This document shows, in pieces, positions 34,154 through 43,198 of a stretch of DNA of 55,320 nucleotides; the first letter of the stretch is position 1; the number at the start of each line of letters is the position of its first letter. Source of the DNA: Pirellulales bacterium (GTDB taxonomy: Bacteria > Planctomycetota > Planctomycetia > Pirellulales > JADZDJ01); NCBI GenBank assembly GCA_035656635.1, contig DASRSD010000008.1, positions 1 through 55,320 of the forward strand. The letters run 5' to 3'. The translations under genes were made by a program, and so were the position numbers. The notes under the pieces are model-generated. The model was not told where the DNA came from. It saw only the letters and a program-made list of their open reading frames with translations, and did not search any database.

Positions 34154-34183
34154 CGCAGTGGCTCATGAACGCAGTGGCTCATG
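34152..34183. repeat. Perfect 16-bp tandem duplication
   Basis: AACGCAGTGGCTCATG is present twice in a row (34152-34167 and 34168-34183). It spans the stops of the two convergent genes, so the second copy supplies the last residues and stop of the GNAT gene. Confidence 0.9.
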
Positions 34184-35132
34184 TTTCTTTCCGAAACACA
34201 ACGCCGCTATCCACCTGCTGGAAGCCGAGCTTCGCATACATCGCTAGGGCCGGCGCATTCTGTTGCATGGTTTGCACTTCGATCAGGCCGTAACCTTGCT
34301 CGGCGGCTTGGCGCAAAATTTCGCCGACCAGCCATATGCCCATTCCCTGCCGGCGATACGGCTCTTCCACCCACACGTCAATCAGCCCTGCGGTTCGCGC
34401 GCCCCAGGCGTGGCTGAATGTTTCCATGTCCACCAGCGTGGTCATTCCGACGGGCTCGGCTTCATCTTTCAAATACAATCGGAATTGCAAGCGTGTGAAA
34501 TCTCCGAGCGTGCAGATTTCCCACCACGTCCGCAACGGCGGATCGCATGTGTATTCCACACGCACGCGCCGCCGCAGCAGCATTTGTTGCCGATCGACAA
34601 GCGGTCGAAAATCGGAGAGCTCTCGATGCAACACCACAGTGCGGTCAATTTCGCGGTAACCTGCGGCGCGAAAAAAGCTTTGATGCTGCGCGTCAGAGTC
34701 CAGTATGCCTGGCAATTCGCTGCCGCCGTACAGCCCGACATAAAACGCATTGAGCGGGCGAATGCCGCCGCCATAAATCAATTTCGCTCCGCTGTGGCAT
34801 AAATAGGCTTCGCTGCGAGCGATCAACTCCGCGGCAATTGTAGTTTCCTGCGGATGAGGCGCCACGATTGTCAAAATGGCTGCGCCCATTTCGTACGACA
34901 AGGCCGATTCATCTTCGACCGGGCCAAAGCCCGCGTGCGCAAAACCGATTGGCAGATCATCATCCGTGGCCAGCACGAGGCCGGCCGGATCGAAGTACAG
35001 CTTGGAAAGCACCAGCCGGTCAAGCAGCGTGATATTCATTGGCTGCACGTAACCCCGCAATCCGGAGCGCGTGCGCCAAATTTTGGCTAAGTGCGGCGGG
35101 TCGCTGTTACGAAAAGTACGAAAGCCAATCAA
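34179..35132 (-). CDS. Tandem GNAT acetyltransferase-like protein
   Basis: 317 residues with two GNAT-like halves. The second (about 160-315) has the acetyl-CoA loop YRRQGMGIWLVGEIL and the C-terminal APALAMYAKLGFQQ. The first (about 1-150) is degenerate (MIGFRTFRNSDPPHLAKIW; SGAKLIYGGGIRPLNAFYVGLYG) and lacks a clear Q/RxxGxG loop. Double-GNAT proteins are common in planctomycetes; the acceptor is unknown. Confidence 0.75.
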   Translation of the reverse strand: MIGFRTFRNSDPPHLAKIWRTRSGLRGYVQPMNITLLDRLVLSKLYFDPAGLVLATDDDLPIGFAHAGFGPVEDESALSYEMGAAILTIVAPHPQETTIAAELIARSEAYLCHSGAKLIYGGGIRPLNAFYVGLYGGSELPGILDSDAQHQSFFRAAGYREIDRTVVLHRELSDFRPLVDRQQMLLRRRVRVEYTCDPPLRTWWEICTLGDFTRLQFRLYLKDEAEPVGMTTLVDMETFSHAWGARTAGLIDVWVEEPYRRQGMGIWLVGEILRQAAEQGYGLIEVQTMQQNAPALAMYAKLGFQQVDSGVVFRKET

Positions 35133-35240
35133 AATGCCAACTCACGTAGGGCGGTTGCCGAATGTCATGCAAACACGATAGCAAAAAACGCCTATCCCAA
35201 ACAAGACGATGTCTGCTTTATCACAAAGATTGAGCATCGT

Positions 35241-35549
35241 TCATTCAGACACATTTACCCACACCGCGCCGGTTTCCACTTTGGTTTCCAAGCTCGGCTG
35301 CTGCAGGTTGCGGCTAAGTTGATGTTGCCCCGTGCGCACGTCGAACTGCCAGCCGTGCCAAGGGCAAGTGACGATGCAGCCGGTAAGTTCCCCTTCCGCC
35401 AGCGGCCCGCCTTGATGCGGGCACACGCCGTCGAGGGCAAAAAATTCGCCGGCCACATTAAACAATGCTATTACCCGATCGCCGGCGACCACTTCCAGGC
35501 TCTTTCCCGGCGGACAATTTTCCACGGCGGTAATTCGCTGCCAGGCCAT
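35241..35549 (-). CDS. Rieske [2Fe-2S] protein, NirD-like
   Basis: 102 residues from ATG 35549, which has a purine-rich GAGAGA upstream; an ATG at 35573 would overlap thiL by 14 bases. The cluster ligands are CPHQGG and CPWHGW. The short form with no catalytic domain is like the ferredoxin component of dioxygenases or NirD. The gene begins 10 bases after thiL, but no oxygenase or nitrite reductase partner lies nearby. Confidence 0.85.
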   Translation of the reverse strand: MAWQRITAVENCPPGKSLEVVAGDRVIALFNVAGEFFALDGVCPHQGGPLAEGELTGCIVTCPWHGWQFDVRTGQHQLSRNLQQPSLETKVETGAVWVNVSE

Positions 35550-35559
35550 GCGTCTCTCG

Positions 35560-36489
35560 TTAACTAAATACATGTTGAAAGCCGTGCGGCGCTAGCGGCG
35601 TAATTTGTCCAGCGGAATTTCGTGACAGCAGCCGCCTTGCGGCGATAAATTCACCCACATCTGTTAACCGCACGCCGTCCAGCGGTTGATCGACCAGCAT
35701 TTGCTCCGCCGCCGCGGGCGGAACAGCCAGAATTAATTCAAAATCTTCCCCATCGCTCAGCGCATGTTCGATGGCCGATACGCCGTCTTCGCGCTGTTTG
35801 GAAAGTTCGTGCGCAGCCGTGGCAATGGGAATTTTATCCAAGTCGATAATTGCCCCGCATCGGCTTTCTTCGCACACATGCCATAAATCGAGCGATAACC
35901 CATCGCTACAGTCGATTCCCGCCCGTAGTGGATACCGCTGATGCAATAGCAGCGCCTCCTCCACGCGCGGCGCGACATCTAAATGCCGCCCTAAAATGCT
36001 GCCGCCGAAAACGCCGGTGACAATAATTCTATCTCCCGCCGTAGCCCCGCTGCGGCAAAGGGGACCATCCAGCGTGGTTTCGCCCAGCACCGTTACGCTA
36101 ATTACTAGCCGGCCATCCCAACTGTTCGTGTCGCCGCCGGCCAAGGCAATGTGAAAACGCTCCGCCAGGGGCAGCATTCCCTCGTACAGCTTTTGTGCCA
36201 GTTCGCTGCCATTTTGCCGCGGCAAATTCAAGGCAATCACCGCCGCCAAGGGTTGGGCGGCCATCGCCGCTAAATCGCTGAGGTTAATTGCCAGCGCCTT
36301 GTGCCCAATCTGCTCGGGCGAATGAATTTTCAAATCGAAATCAACGCCGTCGGCGATTAAATCGGTGGTTACCACCACATCGTTTCGCCCTGCGGTTGCC
36401 AATACCGCGGCATCGTCGCCAATGCCTAACTTCAACAGCGGATGAGGAGGCAACTGCTGGCGCAACCAGCGCAGAAAATCAGTTTCCAT
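35560..36489 (-). CDS. thiL: Thiamine-monophosphate kinase
   Basis: 309 residues from ATG 36489; the frame could reach 36546, but family members begin close to METDFLRWLRQQLP. Phosphorylates thiamine monophosphate to the diphosphate cofactor. Motifs: GIGDDAAVL, TTDLIADGVDFD (metal-binding Asp), NLSDLAAMAAQP, GGDTNSWDG, GIDCSDGLSLDL and SDGEDFELILAVP, all ThiL hallmarks. It is co-directional with the Rieske gene. Confidence 0.93.
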   Translation of the reverse strand: METDFLRWLRQQLPPHPLLKLGIGDDAAVLATAGRNDVVVTTDLIADGVDFDLKIHSPEQIGHKALAINLSDLAAMAAQPLAAVIALNLPRQNGSELAQKLYEGMLPLAERFHIALAGGDTNSWDGRLVISVTVLGETTLDGPLCRSGATAGDRIIVTGVFGGSILGRHLDVAPRVEEALLLHQRYPLRAGIDCSDGLSLDLWHVCEESRCGAIIDLDKIPIATAAHELSKQREDGVSAIEHALSDGEDFELILAVPPAAAEQMLVDQPLDGVRLTDVGEFIAARRLLSRNSAGQITPLAPHGFQHVFS

Positions 36490-36560
36490 TCTCCGACCAT
36501 ATCGGCGCGTCCCCGCAGATGCAAGTAGCGATCGATCGCCCAGCAACCGTGCCCACGGCG

Positions 36561-37931
36561 TTATCGTCGTTCCAGCGACACCGGCAGATGGCCGTACAGC
36601 GTTTCGCTGCCGCGCAGAATGTAGAATTTGATCGGCTGAATGTCGGAAAAATCGGGCCGGTTGAGCACGTAATCGACGTTATCCAGGCTGACGGTTTCCC
36701 AAATATGCATCCCCACCAGCACGTCGCCGCGGCGAATTCCTTGCTTGGCGGCCGGACTATCAGGCCGTACTGCGGTGACGGTTAATCCGCCGTGATACCG
36801 CGATTGATACTGCTGGAACTGCTGCGACGAAATCGGCTGTAATTTCAACCCCAATACTTCCCAGGCGGCGTCGGCGGGGTTGCTTCCCCTTTTAGGCAAA
36901 TCGGTCAAGGCCAGCTTCAGTTCGACCGGCTGATTGTTGCGTCGCACCGTGACCGACGCATCTTGCTCGGCAGGCCGGCCCAACATCGCCCGTTCAAAAT
37001 CTTCCGATCTGGCCACCCGTTTGCTGTCGACAGACGTGATGACATCGCCCGACTTTAGTCCGCATTTGGCGGCCGGGCTGTCTTCTTCGACGGAGGTGAC
37101 CACCGCGCCATCCGGATGGCCGGGCGTATCGCCGGTTTTCGCGCCGTGCCATTTTCGCTCGACCCGTTCCACGCTCATCAACTTTGCCGCCACGATCATC
37201 GCTTTGTCGACCGGAATGGTAAACCCAATGCCTTGCGCTCCGGCCCGCACGGCAACGTTAATGCCAATCATCTCGCCGTCGATGTTCAACAGCGGCCCGC
37301 CGGAATTTCCGGGGTTGATGCTGGCGTCGGTTTGAATCAGGTCTTCGTAGCTTTGCGTATCGCTAATTTGCACATTGCGGTGCAAGGCGCTGACGATTCC
37401 CCGCGTAACCGTGTGCTCGTATCCGAAGGCGTTGCCCAGCGCGATGACCGTTTCGCCGACCATCAGGTCGCTGGAGGTGCCAATCGAAATCACCGGCAGT
37501 TTGCGTGGCAGGTCGATTTTCACGATCGCTAAATCATTTTTCGGATCGGTTGAAACCACCTGGCCCACGCAGGTGGTGCTGTCGGACAACGTCACTTCAA
37601 TTTTGGTGACGCCGTCGACCACGTGGAAATTGGTGATAATGTAACCGCGCTCGTCAATCACAATTCCGGTGCCCATCCCATTCACTTTGTGCGGCACATC
37701 GGGCCGGGCCAAAGGATCGTCGTCGCCAATCAGGGTTTTTTGCCCGCGGATGTTCACCACCGCGTCGCGCGCCCCTTCTACTGCTTGCACAATGGCGGTG
37801 CGACGGGCTTCGGAGGCTTGGCCGGAGCGGCACGTGCCAAGTTGGGCCAAGCTCACTAAGCCGCTGACTGCAATCCAGCACAACGTGCTCCGACAAAATC
37901 GAGGCACGCGACGGACAAGGCAATTAGTCAT
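36561..37931 (-). CDS. HtrA/DegP-like serine protease with two PDZ domains
   Basis: 456 residues from ATG 37931, chosen because a signal peptide follows (CRSTLCWIAVSGLVSLAQLG); 41 extra residues upstream look non-coding. Trypsin-like triad: His103 (TNFHVVDG), Asp133 (KNDLAIVKI), Ser210 (GNSGGPLL). Two PDZ domains follow (about 260-350 and 365-450; SPAAKCGLKSGDVI and SPAAKQGIRRGDVL). It acts outside the cytoplasm on misfolded envelope proteins. The stop is 71 bases from the thiL start. Confidence 0.9.
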   Translation of the reverse strand: MTNCLVRRVPRFCRSTLCWIAVSGLVSLAQLGTCRSGQASEARRTAIVQAVEGARDAVVNIRGQKTLIGDDDPLARPDVPHKVNGMGTGIVIDERGYIITNFHVVDGVTKIEVTLSDSTTCVGQVVSTDPKNDLAIVKIDLPRKLPVISIGTSSDLMVGETVIALGNAFGYEHTVTRGIVSALHRNVQISDTQSYEDLIQTDASINPGNSGGPLLNIDGEMIGINVAVRAGAQGIGFTIPVDKAMIVAAKLMSVERVERKWHGAKTGDTPGHPDGAVVTSVEEDSPAAKCGLKSGDVITSVDSKRVARSEDFERAMLGRPAEQDASVTVRRNNQPVELKLALTDLPKRGSNPADAAWEVLGLKLQPISSQQFQQYQSRYHGGLTVTAVRPDSPAAKQGIRRGDVLVGMHIWETVSLDNVDYVLNRPDFSDIQPIKFYILRGSETLYGHLPVSLERR

Positions 37932-38206
37932 GGCAGGCCGATGTGGACGTGAGGAAGCGTTGCGAAGATGCGCCCGGCACATGGCCGGATCGGTGGGAAA
38001 AAGCAATTCGCTGGGCAGGAAATGCACAGCGATACGCTGGTTAAATCGGTCCACCAGTTACAGGCGCTTAAAACGCTACGAAGCGGCCCGAATAGCTTGC
38101 CTGATTGCATCTTCCGGCACAAAAGATTGCCGGTTACTGGCCCGTTTTCCGCTCGCGTAAGATGTGCCGGTCCGGCAAACGTTGCCGAATCAGCAACGCG
38201 GAACGT

Positions 38207-38635
38207 CTATCGTCGCAAAGATGCCCCGCTGTTTGCACTTGCCGACCAGTCGGTTGAATCACTGGCACTGGCATTCGTAGCGCAAGCCGGCGAACTGTTG
38301 ATGTTCCGTGGCGGGTATTGAACTTCGCTGGCTGGCGTCGGAAGGGGAGCTATAGGCGCCGAAGGCATGCCGTTGTGATCCGGCCACGGTGTATAGATTC
38401 CAGGAATCGCCGCCGGGGGTGAAAACACTGGCCGCGTCGGCAACGGATGAAAATTCGCATGCGGCGGCACAATGCTCGGATCATTTTCCTCGCAAGTTTC
38501 GCTGGAAAAGCATCGGCATTGATGCATCATCGCGCGGTTGAATTCTGCGCCTCCCAGGGGTCCAACCGGCGCAGAGCAGCCTATTAGCGTTGCGGCTCCC
38601 AATCCAATAAACAGTGAAGAAACAAGTTTTTTCAC
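38207..38635 (-). CDS. Small Pro-rich lipoprotein
   Basis: 142 residues, GTG start with GGTGAG 6 bases upstream. A short signal peptide ends in the lipobox LIGC (Cys20), so it is a predicted lipoprotein. The rest is low complexity, rich in Pro, Ala and Ser, with a few cysteines (CRCFSSETC). No family recognised. Envelope location is the only safe statement. Confidence 0.65.
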   Translation of the reverse strand: MKKLVSSLFIGLGAATLIGCSAPVGPLGGAEFNRAMMHQCRCFSSETCEENDPSIVPPHANFHPLPTRPVFSPPAAIPGIYTPWPDHNGMPSAPIAPLPTPASEVQYPPRNINSSPACATNASASDSTDWSASANSGASLRR

Positions 38636-38832
38636 GAGCTCACCAAATTCACTAATCTACGCAAGACTCTCAGGCTATCGAGAGGCGATCTCTGCATAGA
38701 ATCCCGGGTCAATTCATCGGATCGACTAGGACACCAACTTGCGGATAACCGGCAAAGTTTGTGTAGACTACCGCCAGGCGGGCGTGTTAAGCGGGAGAGA
38801 ATGTTTAGCCAGCGAGAGCGAGGGGCCAGCCT

Positions 38833-40053
38833 TTAACGCCGCGATTCGTTGCCGCCTTTATCCTGCGTTTGTCGCGGCCTTCCAATGAATGCCAGTGGCT
38901 GGAGCAGCAAATAAAGCCCGCAGACAACAAGGAGCAGAATCGGCCAATGGTCCAGCAAATTTGCCAGCTTCCCCCAGCCTGCTTGCACAGCCAGCAAATG
39001 TAACAGAGCCACGACAACTACAAGGACCAACCCGGCCACCAGCAGCCCGCAGCCGATCGAGGTCATTGTTCCTTTGAACGTGCCAATATCGGTGAATTCT
39101 TCTTGATGCAGATCAATCGTGCGTCCCTTGGCCAGGCTGCGATCAATCGTCTCCGCCAGCTCCACGGTGCGAGAGGCCTGAGCCCAAGTCGGCTCAGTCT
39201 GTTCGCTTTGCATGGCAGCGGCGAGTTTTTCCAGGGCCATGGCGGCCGGATCCCAATGCGGGTCTTCCATGTTGGAGGTCCCGCGAACTTCCAACTGCCA
39301 GGCGCCACGATCGGGCATCTGCATCACGGCCTTTCCGTGTGCGCCGATGACCGTGAGCCGACTGCCGGAGCCAGCTTCCGCAGGAGAAACGCTCCATCGG
39401 CAAACCAGCCCTCGCGCAGATGTCATTTGCACCGTCAAATTCAAATATGGCCCAGCCGATTTTCCGGCTTCGGTTCCCAAAGCGTGCAGCTTGGTCGCCG
39501 GACCCGCGACAAATTGCAGCAAATCAGCATCCATGGCAAATTGTCGCAACACCGTTTCGCGATTTCGTACTGGCAAAAACCGCTCAAACACGATCTGTTC
39601 AATCGAACCGATTTCCGCGGAATCATCCTGTTCCACGAGCGATTGCAATTGAATTGCCGCCGGGTGCCATTGCGCTGGCAAATACGGCAGCACGACGCTG
39701 TGCGACTCCTCGCGAATCATTTCCAGCTCATAGCATTCCAGCATCGACAGGCTGATCGGATGCGAAACGATCAGCGGCATTCCAGCCTGAATGAGCCGGC
39801 GGAGTTGTTCAACTCTGATGTTCGAGGGCTCGCCCATTGGCTGATCGGCCGCCACCAACACGGCATCGAGCGAACTGGTATCTAGCGCGTTTTCCCAATT
39901 GGTCATCGGCCGGGCATTGCCGGCAATTGCTTTCGCTTCCGCTGCGCGGGATGCAGTGGCATCGATCAATGCAATTTCGTCGTGCCCGCCGCGCATTGCC
40001 GCTGCGGCCAGGGCAAGTGTGGCATCGTCGACGCCCAACATTGCTAGTCGCAT
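38833..40053 (-). CDS. Gfo/Idh/MocA-like Rossmann protein with C-terminal membrane anchor
   Basis: 406 residues from ATG 40053, where the Rossmann fold starts (MRLAMLGVDDATLALAAAAM). The following NWENALDTSSLDAVLVAADQP and AGMPLIVSHPISLS fit the oxidoreductase N-terminal and middle pattern, but the usual GxGxxG glycine set and EKP lysine motif are altered. Two hydrophobic helices close the C-terminus (about 325-350 and 365-390). It could be a non-catalytic, membrane-held relative. It starts 28 bases after the SDR stop; probably one operon. Confidence 0.65.
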   Translation of the reverse strand: MRLAMLGVDDATLALAAAAMRGGHDEIALIDATASRAAEAKAIAGNARPMTNWENALDTSSLDAVLVAADQPMGEPSNIRVEQLRRLIQAGMPLIVSHPISLSMLECYELEMIREESHSVVLPYLPAQWHPAAIQLQSLVEQDDSAEIGSIEQIVFERFLPVRNRETVLRQFAMDADLLQFVAGPATKLHALGTEAGKSAGPYLNLTVQMTSARGLVCRWSVSPAEAGSGSRLTVIGAHGKAVMQMPDRGAWQLEVRGTSNMEDPHWDPAAMALEKLAAAMQSEQTEPTWAQASRTVELAETIDRSLAKGRTIDLHQEEFTDIGTFKGTMTSIGCGLLVAGLVLVVVVALLHLLAVQAGWGKLANLLDHWPILLLVVCGLYLLLQPLAFIGRPRQTQDKGGNESRR

Positions 40054-40081
40054 AATGAGTTGATTGCTGATGACGGATTGC

Positions 40082-40852
40082 TTACAGTCGCCGAATGTGA
40101 AAACCGCCATCCACGTGAATTCGTTCCCCGGTGCTGAACGGAAACACATCGGCGACGATTGCCGACACGGCCTGCGCCACATCTTCCGGGCGTCCCCAGC
40201 GGCGAATAGGCGTTAACCCGCCGCTTATCAAGCGATCGTACTTTTCTTTCACCGCCGCGGTCATGTCGCTTTCAATAATGCCGGGACAAATTTCGAACAC
40301 GCCAATTTTCTCCTCCGCCAACCGCACCGCAAATAATTGCGTGAGCATCGGCAGCGCGGCTTTCGTCAGGCAATAGTCGCCACGGTCGGTCGAGACAGCG
40401 AATGCCGAGATTGACGAAATGTTGATGATTTTTCCTCCTGGCATTTTTCCAGCGCGGATGAGTTCCACCATTTTGTTCGCCGCCAACTGCGTCAGAAAAA
40501 AAGGGCCCTTCAAATTGGTGTTGAACACCTGGTCCCACGATGCTTCCGTCGCTTCCAACAAATCTTTTCGACCGGGTGACGTGATGCCCGCATTGTTGAC
40601 CAGCACATCCAATCGTCCGAATTGGCCGAGCATCGCCTCGACCAGCGCCGTCCGATCGGCCGCGAAGCCGACGTCTCCCTTCAATGCCACCGCCTGCCCG
40701 CCGCTATCGACAATTTCCTCAACCACTTTTTCTGCGCTGTCGGCCCGTGACGCGTAATTTACCCCAACGGCGTAGCCCGCGCGAGCCATTTCCCGGGCAA
40801 TGGCTCGGCCAATTCCGCGAGAACTGCCCGTCACTAACGCAGAAAGAGGCAT
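40082..40852 (-). CDS. Short-chain dehydrogenase/reductase, FabG-like
   Basis: 256 residues from ATG 40852 (a TTG at 40885 would add 11). NAD(P)-binding TGSSRGIG, NNAG, and the catalytic set Ser in ISSISAF and YCLTK (YxxxK) are all present. The end FSTGERIHVDGGFHI is classic for SDRs annotated as 3-ketoacyl-ACP reductase. The true substrate may be a sugar or ketone rather than an acyl chain. Confidence 0.88.
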   Translation of the reverse strand: MPLSALVTGSSRGIGRAIAREMARAGYAVGVNYASRADSAEKVVEEIVDSGGQAVALKGDVGFAADRTALVEAMLGQFGRLDVLVNNAGITSPGRKDLLEATEASWDQVFNTNLKGPFFLTQLAANKMVELIRAGKMPGGKIINISSISAFAVSTDRGDYCLTKAALPMLTQLFAVRLAEEKIGVFEICPGIIESDMTAAVKEKYDRLISGGLTPIRRWGRPEDVAQAVSAIVADVFPFSTGERIHVDGGFHIRRL

Positions 40853-41017
40853 AGAAATGCTGGATAAATCTGACGTTGTTGCCAAAAGCTAGCTTTGCTA
40901 TGCTAGCACGAAAGTGGCGGGCGCAAAAGAGACGGCGCTTGTTCGAACGACGACGGAGTTCGCTTCGTATTCGATGCAAGAAAGCCTGATGCAGCTTTTG
41001 ATCCAGGAGGGATGGCC

Positions 41018-41212
41018 ATGCTTGTATTATCGCGCCGGGCGGGTGAACGGATTCAAATTGGCGAGCAAATCGAGGTTACCGTCGTGCGGATTAGCGCAGG
41101 GGTGGTGCGCATCGGAGTGGAAGCGCCCGTCGAAATGACGGTGGTGCGCGAGGAAATTCGCGAGGGCTTTATACCCACGACCCGAGAGCGCCCCGTCGAA
41201 CAGCACGACTAG
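41018..41212 (+). CDS. csrA: Carbon storage regulator CsrA
   Basis: 64 residues from ATG 41018: MLVLSRRAGERIQIG, then VVRISAGVVRIGVEAP and VREEI, the complete five-strand CsrA fold. AGGAGG lies 7 bases upstream; an ATG at 41012 would be too close to it. CsrA binds GGA in mRNA leaders and controls translation. It is convergent with the ftsQ-like end of the mur cluster. Confidence 0.96.
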   Translation: MLVLSRRAGERIQIGEQIEVTVVRISAGVVRIGVEAPVEMTVVREEIREGFIPTTRERPVEQHD

Positions 41213-41243
41213 CCCGCTAACTATGTGTTGCCGCTGAGCTTGC

Positions 41244-42125
41244 TCAACGATTTGCCTGCCGCAGGTCGCGCTGCTTCGCCGGCACAGCATCCGGCGATTG
41301 AAATTCGACGAGCAAATTTTTCAGACGAACAAGTTTTTTGGCCGCCGGCGCTTCGTCGCCGCTTTCTTCGCCCGGCGGATCTCCCCATACAAACAAAGTT
41401 CCCTGGCGAGTGACAAGTTGCAATCCTGCTCCGGCAGGGTCGTCGCTACTCTCGGCACGCGGTGATTGAATGTGATGAAACCGCAGCATTGGCCAGGCAT
41501 CTTGCAGCACCGCGGCAAGCTTCGCACCTTGTTCTACGGCAGGATCTCCCCAGGGCGAGCCAATCATTCCTCGCGGACTGGTTTCGATGCCGGCAATGCG
41601 CGGATACTGGTGCGCTTCGTCAGCGGAAAAACCCGCCGTGGGTAGCAGCACGCCGGCGTCATCGATTGGCAACAGGCCGCCGGACACTTCCACCATGGCG
41701 ACGGGATGGCGGTAGACCAAATCGATCCGAATGTGCGCCGGATAAGAAGTGTGAACGCCCGACACGCGATCCACCCAAGGGCATAAGGCAAACGCTTCGG
41801 ACAATAGTTGCGGCGTGTGCTCGTCGAGGATGGATATTTTACTCAAACCGGCATCGCGAATCACTTCCGCCTTGAGATCGGTATGCACCCAGCTTGGCGG
41901 CGTCGTGATTTCCAAATCTTCGGCTGCCACCAAATATTCCGGCAGTTTCTCGACATGCGGGCGCACTCTCCGCCACACGCCCAGGGCCACCCCCACCCCC
42001 ACGCCACACACCACAATTGTCACTAGCGCCAGCCGGGCAGCCCGAGAGGAGCGAAACCACGCGATTGCAGTACTGAACAGCCCACGCCGCGCACCCCGCG
42101 ATTCTCTCTTGGCAACGGTGCTCAC
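41244..42125 (-). CDS. FtsQ/DivIB-like cell-division protein
   Basis: 293 residues: a short basic N-terminus, one membrane helix (about 32-52; LALVTIVVCGVGVGVALGV), then an extracytoplasmic part. The first periplasmic stretch (VHTDLKAEVIRDAGLSKIS, LLSEAFALCPWVDRVSGV) has the shape of a POTRA domain, and YRHPVAMVEVSGGLLPIDDAGVLLP matches the FtsQ beta domain. Position supports this: it overlaps ddl by ATGA, as ftsQ does in standard dcw clusters. Overall similarity is weak. Confidence 0.7.
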   Translation of the reverse strand: MSTVAKRESRGARRGLFSTAIAWFRSSRAARLALVTIVVCGVGVGVALGVWRRVRPHVEKLPEYLVAAEDLEITTPPSWVHTDLKAEVIRDAGLSKISILDEHTPQLLSEAFALCPWVDRVSGVHTSYPAHIRIDLVYRHPVAMVEVSGGLLPIDDAGVLLPTAGFSADEAHQYPRIAGIETSPRGMIGSPWGDPAVEQGAKLAAVLQDAWPMLRFHHIQSPRAESSDDPAGAGLQLVTRQGTLFVWGDPPGEESGDEAPAAKKLVRLKNLLVEFQSPDAVPAKQRDLRQANR

Positions 42126-43183
42126 ATGAGTGCCTGCTGGGTTCCACGTAGTTCAAATTCTGCATTCCTGCGGCGTGAGACGGGACGGCGGCGAAATCGC
42201 TGCCGGGCCTCGCGCACCATCCAATCGACCAGCGCCGGCATTTCCATTCCCGCCGCTTGGGCCGCCCGCGGCGACAGGCTTCGAACCGTCATGCCTGGAA
42301 TCGTATTCACTTCCAGCACCCACGGCCGGTGCTGGGCATCGAGCATTACGTCGACCCTCACTAACCCGGCGGTGCCTAGCGCCTCGGCAGCCATGACCGC
42401 GGCCCGATACAGCTGAGCCTCGACCGCCGCCGGCAGACCGGTATTCAACTGATATTCTGTTTTCGGACTGCAATACTTTGCCGAATAGGTAAACAAACGC
42501 TGCGGCGCCACTATTTCAATCATCGGCAAGGGGTCGCGTCCCAATAGCGAAATCGTGAATTCTCTCCCTGCCACGTACGGCTCGGCGATGATGCAATCGT
42601 CATATTCCGCCGCCGCACGCACGCCTGGCGACAGTTCGGCTGGATGAGCAGCGATGGAGATTCCCAAGCTGGAGCCCTGGCTTTCGGGCTTAATGACCAA
42701 GGGAAAGCCGAGAGATTGTAATTGCTGCCGCACGGCGGAAGCGGGGTGCGTGTTTTCGGCGTCCCGATATTCGCTCGCCGTGAATGCAATGCTCGGCAAG
42801 GTTGGCACGCCGTGGCTTTTGAATCGCAACTTCGCCGCCGATTTGTGCATTGCCAACCGGGAGGCAGCCGGCCCGCTCCCCGTGTAGGGAACACCCAGCG
42901 TTTCCAAGTGCTGCTGAATTTGCCCGTTTTCGCCGGGACCGCCGTGCAGCGCCAAGCAGCAAACATCGAACGACGGCCAGTCGATGGCCGATAAGCTTAT
43001 TTCGGCCGGATCGATCATGACTGGTGCATGGCCGGCCAGCGATAATGCCAAGGCCACTTGCCGCCCGCTGTGGAGACTGATTTCGCGCTCGGCAGAATCG
43101 CCACCGTATAACAGCGCAACACGAAAGCCAAATGCACCAGCGGCGCCATCCATGGCCATGCTCCCAATAACCCGCCCGTTCAA
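42122..43183 (-). CDS. ddl: D-alanine--D-alanine ligase
   Basis: 353 residues. Makes D-Ala-D-Ala for MurF using ATP. ATP-grasp features: LYGGDSAEREISLHSG at the N-terminus, HGGPGENGQIQ, PLVIKPESQGSSLG, VRVDVMLD and VLEVNTIPGMT. The C-terminal 25 residues are basic and extra. It overlaps the ftsQ-like gene by four bases and follows murB by 15 bases. Confidence 0.95.
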   Translation of the reverse strand: MNGRVIGSMAMDGAAGAFGFRVALLYGGDSAEREISLHSGRQVALALSLAGHAPVMIDPAEISLSAIDWPSFDVCCLALHGGPGENGQIQQHLETLGVPYTGSGPAASRLAMHKSAAKLRFKSHGVPTLPSIAFTASEYRDAENTHPASAVRQQLQSLGFPLVIKPESQGSSLGISIAAHPAELSPGVRAAAEYDDCIIAEPYVAGREFTISLLGRDPLPMIEIVAPQRLFTYSAKYCSPKTEYQLNTGLPAAVEAQLYRAAVMAAEALGTAGLVRVDVMLDAQHRPWVLEVNTIPGMTVRSLSPRAAQAAGMEMPALVDWMVREARQRFRRRPVSRRRNAEFELRGTQQALM

Positions 43184-43198
43184 TGGGCGGCAAGCGCT

